Assembly: GCA_947475855.1 (NCBI GenBank)
Contig: CANJPN010000262.1
Span: forward strand, 1 to 8,271
DNA: 8,271 nucleotides
DNA from: Bradyrhizobiaceae bacterium
GTDB lineage: Bacteria; Pseudomonadota; Alphaproteobacteria; Rhizobiales; Hyphomicrobiaceae
Reading direction: 5' to 3'
Under the pieces are notes generated by a model. That model searched no databases, had not been told where the DNA came from, and saw only the letters and a program-made list of their open reading frames with translations. The first letter of the stretch is position 1; the number at the start of each line of letters is the position of its first letter. Of this stretch, positions 6,021 through 8,271 are shown in pieces. The translations under genes were made by a program, and so were the position numbers.

Positions 6021-6824
6021 ATGATCACCGAGCCTCTCCGCAATCCCCTGTCGATGTTCAATGTAAAGGGAAAGTCCGCTCTCATCACCGGCGCTACCGG
6101 CGCTTTCGGCCGCGCGACCGCGCTGATGCTCGCTTCATCGGGCGTGAAACTGACGCTCGCGAGTGGCACGCAGTCCGAACTCGACGAGGTCGCCAAGGAA
6201 GCAAAATCCTTGGGTGCAGAAGTCGTGACGATTGCGAAGCGCCCGGACAGTCTGGAAGACGCCAAAGCGATGTTGGAACTCGCTTTGAAGACGTATGGCC
6301 GCGTCGACCAGCTCGTCGTCGGCTCCGGCTATAACAAGGCCGGTTTCATCCAGGATCTCGCCGAGGATGATTGGCAAGCCGTGATGGACGCCAACGTCAA
6401 AGGCCCCTGGTATATGGCCAAGGTGGTCGGCACCTACTGGATCGAGCACAAAATCAAAGGCAAGGTCGTACTGATGTCGTCGGTGCGTGGCCGACATGGA
6501 AACATCTCGGGCTACACTGGCTATTGCACGTCCAAGGGAGCGACTGACGCACTCACGCGCGTGCTCGCGACCGAATGGGCGAAACACGGCATCACTGTCA
6601 ATGCGATCGCGCCGACGGTGTTCCGATCCAAGCTGACGGCCTGGATGTTTGGCGACGACGAGGTTGGGCAGGCCACCGCAAAGCGCTCGCTCGGCCGCAT
6701 TCCGTTGGGCCGCCTTGGCGAAGTAGAGGATCTGATGGGCATGGCGCTTTACCTGCTATCGCCGGCGTCAGATTTCTGCACGGGACAGATCATGTACGTC
6801 GATGGCGGCTACACGGCGGGGTAA
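6021..6824 (+). CDS. Short-chain dehydrogenase/reductase (classical SDR)
   Basis: The protein is 267 residues with a Rossmann fold. The glycine motif is TGATGAFGR (23-31), with Ala where the second Gly of TGxxxGxG usually lies. The catalytic set is visible: N125 in DANVKG, S153/S154, and Y168-x3-K172 (YCTSK). The C-terminal GQIMYVDGGY is the standard SDR end. The end of the second strand reads LTLASGTQ (44-51) and lacks the Asp typical of strictly NAD-dependent enzymes, so NADP use is possible. The start at 6021 has AAGGA (6010-6014) overlapping the upstream stop, which indicates coupling to the cyclase genes; M12 is a less likely alternative start. By analogy with BadH (2-hydroxycyclohexanecarboxyl-CoA dehydrogenase) it could oxidise a ring hydroxyl on a CoA ester. 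That is inference from context, because SDR substrates cannot be read from sequence. Confidence 0.92.
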   Translation: MITEPLRNPLSMFNVKGKSALITGATGAFGRATALMLASSGVKLTLASGTQSELDEVAKEAKSLGAEVVTIAKRPDSLEDAKAMLELALKTYGRVDQLVVGSGYNKAGFIQDLAEDDWQAVMDANVKGPWYMAKVVGTYWIEHKIKGKVVLMSSVRGRHGNISGYTGYCTSKGATDALTRVLATEWAKHGITVNAIAPTVFRSKLTAWMFGDDEVGQATAKRSLGRIPLGRLGEVEDLMGMALYLLSPASDFCTGQIMYVDGGYTAG

Positions 6825-6826
6825 TT

Positions 6827-6942
6827 CGCAGGGTGCAATAGCGAAGCATATTGCACCGTCTCCACCGCAGCCCCGTACGATACGCGCCAATGTCATGTCG
6901 CTCCAGAAAACGTTCCGACGCGATGCGTTGATGCACCCTACG
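6827..6942. repeat. Short interspersed palindromic element (MITE/REP-like)
   Basis: The element is 116 bases. It is bounded by CGCAGGGTGCA (6827-6837) and TGCACCCTACG (6932-6942), imperfect terminal inverted repeats with 10 of 11 bases matching. Inside the left end is a perfect 9-bp hairpin, GGTGCAATA (6832-6840) with TATTGCACC (6849-6857), whose loop is GCGAAGCA. It starts two bases after the SDR stop codon and fills most of the gap before the next gene. The GCGAAGC loop and CACCCTACG end resemble repeats I recall as widespread in Bradyrhizobium-like genomes. That resemblance is from memory and was not searched. It encodes no protein. Its hairpin could attenuate or stabilise the operon transcript. 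Confidence 0.7.
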
Positions 6943-6961
6943 TCTAGAATGGATGCTGCTC

Positions 6962-7873
6962 ATGACGAACAGGACGACAGTCGGCATCATCGGCGGCGGG
7001 CGCATGGGCGCGGCAATCGCGCAGATTTTCGCGAGCGCCGGCCATAGTGTGCTGCTGGTCGAGCCGACAGAAGCGGTGCGCGATACCATTCCGAAACGCC
7101 TGGCCGATATCGCTAAGGCACGCGGCCAGGACACGAGCGTCGCCGGCCACGTGCGCGTCCTGCACGAGATCACCGCCGACCTCGCCGCCTGCACCTTCAT
7201 TACCGAAGCCGCCCCCGAAAAGCTCGAGCTCAAGCAGGAAATATTCAACCGCCTCGACGCCGTGTGTGGGCCCGACACGATCCTCGCCACCAACACCTCT
7301 GTCATTCCCGTGACCGAAATCGGCGCGCGCACCAGGCATCGCGGCCGCGTTGTCGGCACGCACTATTGGAACCCACCCTATGCGGTGCGCCTCGTCGAAG
7401 TGGTGGAAACTCCCCACACCAGCGAAAAAGCCATCGCCAGCACGATGACGCTGATGCGCGAGATCGGCCAACAGCCCGTTCACGTCAAACGCGACGTGCC
7501 CGGCTTCATCGGCAACCGGCTGCAACATGCGCTGAAGCGGGAGGCGATCGCACTTGTTCAGAGCGGCGTTTGCGATGCGGAGACCGTCGACTTCGTGATC
7601 CGCAATAGTTTTGGCGCCCGCCTCGGCATCATGGGCACGTTGGAGCAGTCCGATCTCGTCGGCCTCAACCTCACGCTCGACATCCACAAGGTGATCCTCG
7701 CCGACCTCGATTGCAGCAAGGCACCGCAGAAACTGCTCGTGGATCTCGTCGCTGCCGGAAAAACCGGTGCCACCGCGGGCGAAGGCTTCCGCAAATGGAC
7801 GCCCGAGGAGCGCGCGGAACTGCAAGGGCGGTTAGACAAGGCTCTCTTGCAAAAAGGTGCAGCGGTCGGCTGA
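6962..7873 (+). CDS. 3-hydroxyacyl-CoA dehydrogenase family protein
   Basis: The protein is 303 residues, slightly longer than the roughly 280 of 3-hydroxybutyryl-CoA dehydrogenases. The N-terminal NAD-binding domain starts at once with VGIIGGGRMGAAIA (GxGxxG). ITEAAPEKLELKQ carries E82 of the nucleotide/active-site region. The catalytic His is H134 in HYWNPPYAVRLVEVV, with N137 nearby. The linker PGFIGNRLQHALKREA leads into the C-terminal helical substrate and dimerisation domain, ending GEGFRKWTPEERAEL. It should oxidise an L-3-hydroxyacyl-CoA to the 3-oxoacyl-CoA with NAD in the cytoplasm, as in the beta-oxidation-like lower part of aryl-CoA pathways. HYWNPP replaces the common HFFNP, so it is not a standard fatty-acid enzyme. 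An in-frame ATG at 6953 is possible, but neither start has a strong ribosome binding site; 6962 has only TGGATG seven bases away. The 116-base element just upstream may have separated this gene from a former coupled start. Confidence 0.9.
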   Translation: MTNRTTVGIIGGGRMGAAIAQIFASAGHSVLLVEPTEAVRDTIPKRLADIAKARGQDTSVAGHVRVLHEITADLAACTFITEAAPEKLELKQEIFNRLDAVCGPDTILATNTSVIPVTEIGARTRHRGRVVGTHYWNPPYAVRLVEVVETPHTSEKAIASTMTLMREIGQQPVHVKRDVPGFIGNRLQHALKREAIALVQSGVCDAETVDFVIRNSFGARLGIMGTLEQSDLVGLNLTLDIHKVILADLDCSKAPQKLLVDLVAAGKTGATAGEGFRKWTPEERAELQGRLDKALLQKGAAVG

Positions 7874-7882
7874 AACAGCCGA
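7866..7882 (+). terminator. Small hairpin over the 3-hydroxyacyl-CoA dehydrogenase stop codon
   Basis: TCGGCTG (7866-7872) pairs perfectly with CAGCCGA (7876-7882) over a 3-base AAA loop, and the stop codon TGA (7871-7873) lies within it. The only T run downstream is TTTTT at 7912-7916, too far for a standard intrinsic terminator, so a role in termination is doubtful. Confidence 0.3.
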
Positions 7883-7979
7883 ACGGAAACATGGTCTCTT
7901 CTGGCTGGCGCTTTTTGTTTGTCGAAACCGCGAACGTCGAAGCATCTGATCGAACGTGCAAAGGCTGCGATCACAACGC

Positions 7980-8009
7980 CTTGAAGTGGTGGCCAAGACC
8001 ACGTTCAAG
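7980..8009. terminator. Long hairpin between convergent genes, possible bidirectional terminator
   Basis: CTTGAAGTGGT (7980-7990) pairs with ACCAC (7998-8002) and TTCAAG (8004-8009), giving 11 base pairs with one bulged G at 8003 and a 7-base loop. It sits between the plus-strand dehydrogenase and the minus-strand carbamoyltransferase, where a shared terminator is expected. No strong T tract flanks it on either strand. The whole 219-base gap (7874-8092) shows no credible gene. Confidence 0.35.
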
Positions 8010-8092
8010 TTTCGATCCGCATGAGGCCTTGCTGAAGAAGTGTCTGCACACTCGCTGGCCGCAGCGCGCGTGCGTTGCAATCTCTGCGATCG

Positions 8093-8271
8093 TCAATCCA
8101 GATCGAACTTGTCCTTGTAGTCGAGCTTGAGTGCGGGGTCCTGGTCGGGTTTCGACAGCACGCAGTTTCCGACGACGAGCGTTTCCATCTCGCAGCCCAT
8201 GAAGCATCTGAATGCATCCTCTGGGGTGTGCACGATGGGCTCTCCGCGGACGTTGAAAGAGGTATTGACGA
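8093..8271 (-). CDS. C-terminal end of a NodU/CmcH-type carbamoyltransferase (partial at the right edge)
   Basis: The minus strand encodes 58 residues ending in a TGA (complement of 8093-8095). The fragment begins VNTSFNVRGEPIVHTPEDAF and continues through CFMGCEMETLVVGNCVL. NTSFN followed by GEPIV and a P-x-DA segment is the characteristic C-terminal signature of O-carbamoyltransferases of the NodU/CmcH/TobZ family, which transfer a carbamoyl group from carbamoyl phosphate to a hydroxyl of a sugar or natural product. The catalytic N-terminal part lies beyond the window. It is convergent with the aromatic cluster and probably belongs to a separate function such as surface polysaccharide or metabolite decoration. 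The family occurs in many bacteria, so NodU-like does not prove a nodulation gene. Confidence 0.85.
   Translation of the reverse strand, partial: VNTSFNVRGEPIVHTPEDAFRCFMGCEMETLVVGNCVLSKPDQDPALKLDYKDKFDLD

Noticed and set aside
1..8271. CRISPR array, tRNA, rRNA or insertion-sequence transposase
   Set aside because: No regularly spaced repeats, tRNA-like cloverleaf, rRNA-like stretch or transposase motifs were seen on either strand. The only repeats are the short ones listed.

Overview
The window is GC-rich, compactly coded bacterial DNA. It most likely comes from an alphaproteobacterium of the Hyphomicrobiales (Bradyrhizobium/Rhodopseudomonas-like). This is inferred from the strong resemblance of the ligase to the BadA-type benzoate-CoA ligases, and from a short hairpin repeat (6827-6942) of a style I associate with Bradyrhizobium-type genomes. 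No database was searched.

Layout. At the left edge is the C-terminal end of a short-chain dehydrogenase (1-98), followed on the same strand by paaY (140-748), a gamma-carbonic-anhydrase-fold thioesterase of the phenylacetate pathway. A PadR-family regulator (778-1314, minus strand) converges on paaY. Across a 251-base divergent promoter region it faces a plus-strand series: an alpha/beta hydrolase (1566-2357), a benzoate-CoA ligase family enzyme (2496-4088), a 303-base gap, and then a tight run of two cyclase-family (PF04199) paralogues (4392-5210 and 5214-6011) and an SDR (6021-6824). A 116-base interspersed hairpin element follows, then a 3-hydroxyacyl-CoA dehydrogenase (6962-7873). After a non-coding stretch with hairpins comes the C-terminus of a NodU/CmcH-type carbamoyltransferase on the minus strand (8093-8271), which runs off the right edge and is probably unrelated.

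How the genes may work together. The plus-strand set looks like a catabolic cluster for an aromatic or alicyclic carboxylic acid handled as a CoA thioester: activation by the ligase, oxidation by the SDR and the 3-hydroxyacyl-CoA dehydrogenase, and C-C or C-N hydrolysis by the cyclase-family pair and/or the alpha/beta hydrolase. PaaY would salvage CoA from dead-end ring-CoA products. PadR proteins typically respond to phenolic acids and would be the local regulator. No dearomatising reductase, epoxidase or oxygenase lies in the window, so the substrate cannot be named.

The most interesting feature is the tandem cyclase pair. Each copy departs from the canonical HxGTHxDxPxH metal motif at different positions: the first has Q and N in place of the first His and the Asp, while the second keeps the metal ligands but has changed GT and Pro. 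This suggests a specialised pair or a hetero-oligomer. The interspersed element between the SDR and the 3-hydroxyacyl-CoA dehydrogenase is the second notable feature.
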